A DNA stretch of 6,110 nt. Source: Clostridia bacterium (lineage in GTDB: Bacteria; Bacillota; Clostridia; Christensenellales; Borkfalkiaceae). The notes under the pieces were generated by a model. That model saw only the letters and a list, made by a program, of their open reading frames with translations. It was not told the origin of the DNA and ran no database searches. Each line of letters begins with the position of its first letter. Position 1 is the first letter of the stretch. The stretch is taken from the NCBI GenBank assembly GCA_017646945.1, contig JAGCLN010000219.1:1-6110 (forward strand), given 5' to 3'. This document shows positions 5,896 through 6,110 of this stretch, one piece after another. A program made the translations under genes and the position numbers.

Positions 5896-6110
5896 TATTT
5901 ATCAAGTTTTTTGGGCGCGTTTGCAAGTTCTTCACGCTTAGCATCGTAACCATTTCTTCCAAGAAGCGCGTACGTTGCGTTTTTGCCGTTTTCAACACCC
6001 GGTTGATTGTAAGTATCAATACCGAGCATTTCACCCATATACGCGGTTTCAAGTTCAAAGAAGAATAAAAGTTGACCAAGAGTAAATGCGTTAAGAATAG
6101 GAAGATAAAT
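5886..6110 (-). CDS. pgi: Glucose-6-phosphate isomerase, C-terminal part (5' end beyond window)
   Basis: The last 74 codons of a frame entering from the right edge and ending in TAA at 5888-5886. The peptide contains NAFTLGQLLFFFELETAYMG (7-26 of the visible part) followed by GIDTYNQPGVENGK (30-43), the C-terminal signature region of phosphoglucose isomerase; the Lys of VENGK corresponds to the conserved active-site lysine. The enzyme interconverts glucose 6-phosphate and fructose 6-phosphate in the cytoplasm, at the head of glycolysis. The closing ALLGRNGYDAKREEL stretch and short basic tail resemble the roughly 450-residue Firmicutes form. A terminator follows at once, so pgi is not expected to be in one unit with yunB. 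Another minus-strand frame ending at 5876 has no family similarity and is rejected. Confidence 0.95.
   Translation of the reverse strand: MYLPILNAFTLGQLLFFFELETAYMGEMLGIDTYNQPGVENGKNATYALLGRNGYDAKREELANAPKKLDKYII

Noticed and set aside
5876..6079. A 67-codon minus-strand frame starting with ATG inside pgi
   Set aside because: Its peptide is unlike any family I recognise, and it overlaps the pgi frame, whose NAFTLGQL and QPGVE motifs are clear. It is a shadow frame.
1..6110. Mobile element, CRISPR array, phage, defence or other undescribed system
   Set aside because: Every stretch is assigned to conserved housekeeping or sporulation genes and their control sites. No transposase, spaced repeats or unassigned coding region remains.

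Overview
The window is AT-rich and every gene lies on the minus strand, so it reads from high to low coordinates: pgi (3' end only), yunB, the T-box leader with pheS and pheT, then a U32-family gene (5' part only). The Phe-specific T-box leader, AGGAG-type ribosome sites, a consensus sigma-A promoter and the sporulation gene yunB together point to an endospore-forming Firmicute, most likely a member of Clostridia. The sequence does not allow a finer assignment.

Layout in transcription order: (1) 6110-5886, the last 74 codons of glucose-6-phosphate isomerase, followed by a strong intrinsic terminator at 5844-5872. (2) 5808-5164, yunB, a membrane-anchored sporulation protein; its start codon lies in a 6-bp inverted repeat and has no usable Shine-Dalgarno. 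(3) 5159-5131, a perfect TTGACA-17-TATAAT promoter beginning four bases after the yunB stop. (4) About 5124-4884, a T-box riboswitch with a K-turn, a UUC (Phe) specifier, an AG bulge and GNUG-type distal loop, an antiterminator and a competing terminator. (5) 4872-3853 and 3838-1415, pheS and pheT, the two subunits of phenylalanyl-tRNA synthetase, 14 bp apart. (6) A hairpin at 1381-1405. (7) 1332-1, the first 444 codons of a U32 protein of the RlhA/YdcP type, with its Fe-S cysteines intact; it runs off the window.

The logic is that of a housekeeping locus. Uncharged tRNA-Phe should bind the leader, stabilise the antiterminator and raise PheRS synthesis. The U32 gene, probably an RNA hydroxylation factor, sits next to pheST as it does in many Clostridia, here without an intervening zapA. 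pgi and yunB are separate units upstream. yunB has no terminator of its own, so its transcripts would run into the pheST leader.

I found no mobile element, CRISPR array, phage gene or defence cassette, and nothing that looks like an undescribed system. The points most worth a second look are the yunB start-site palindrome, the yunB/T-box junction and a marked preference for C-ending codons before G.
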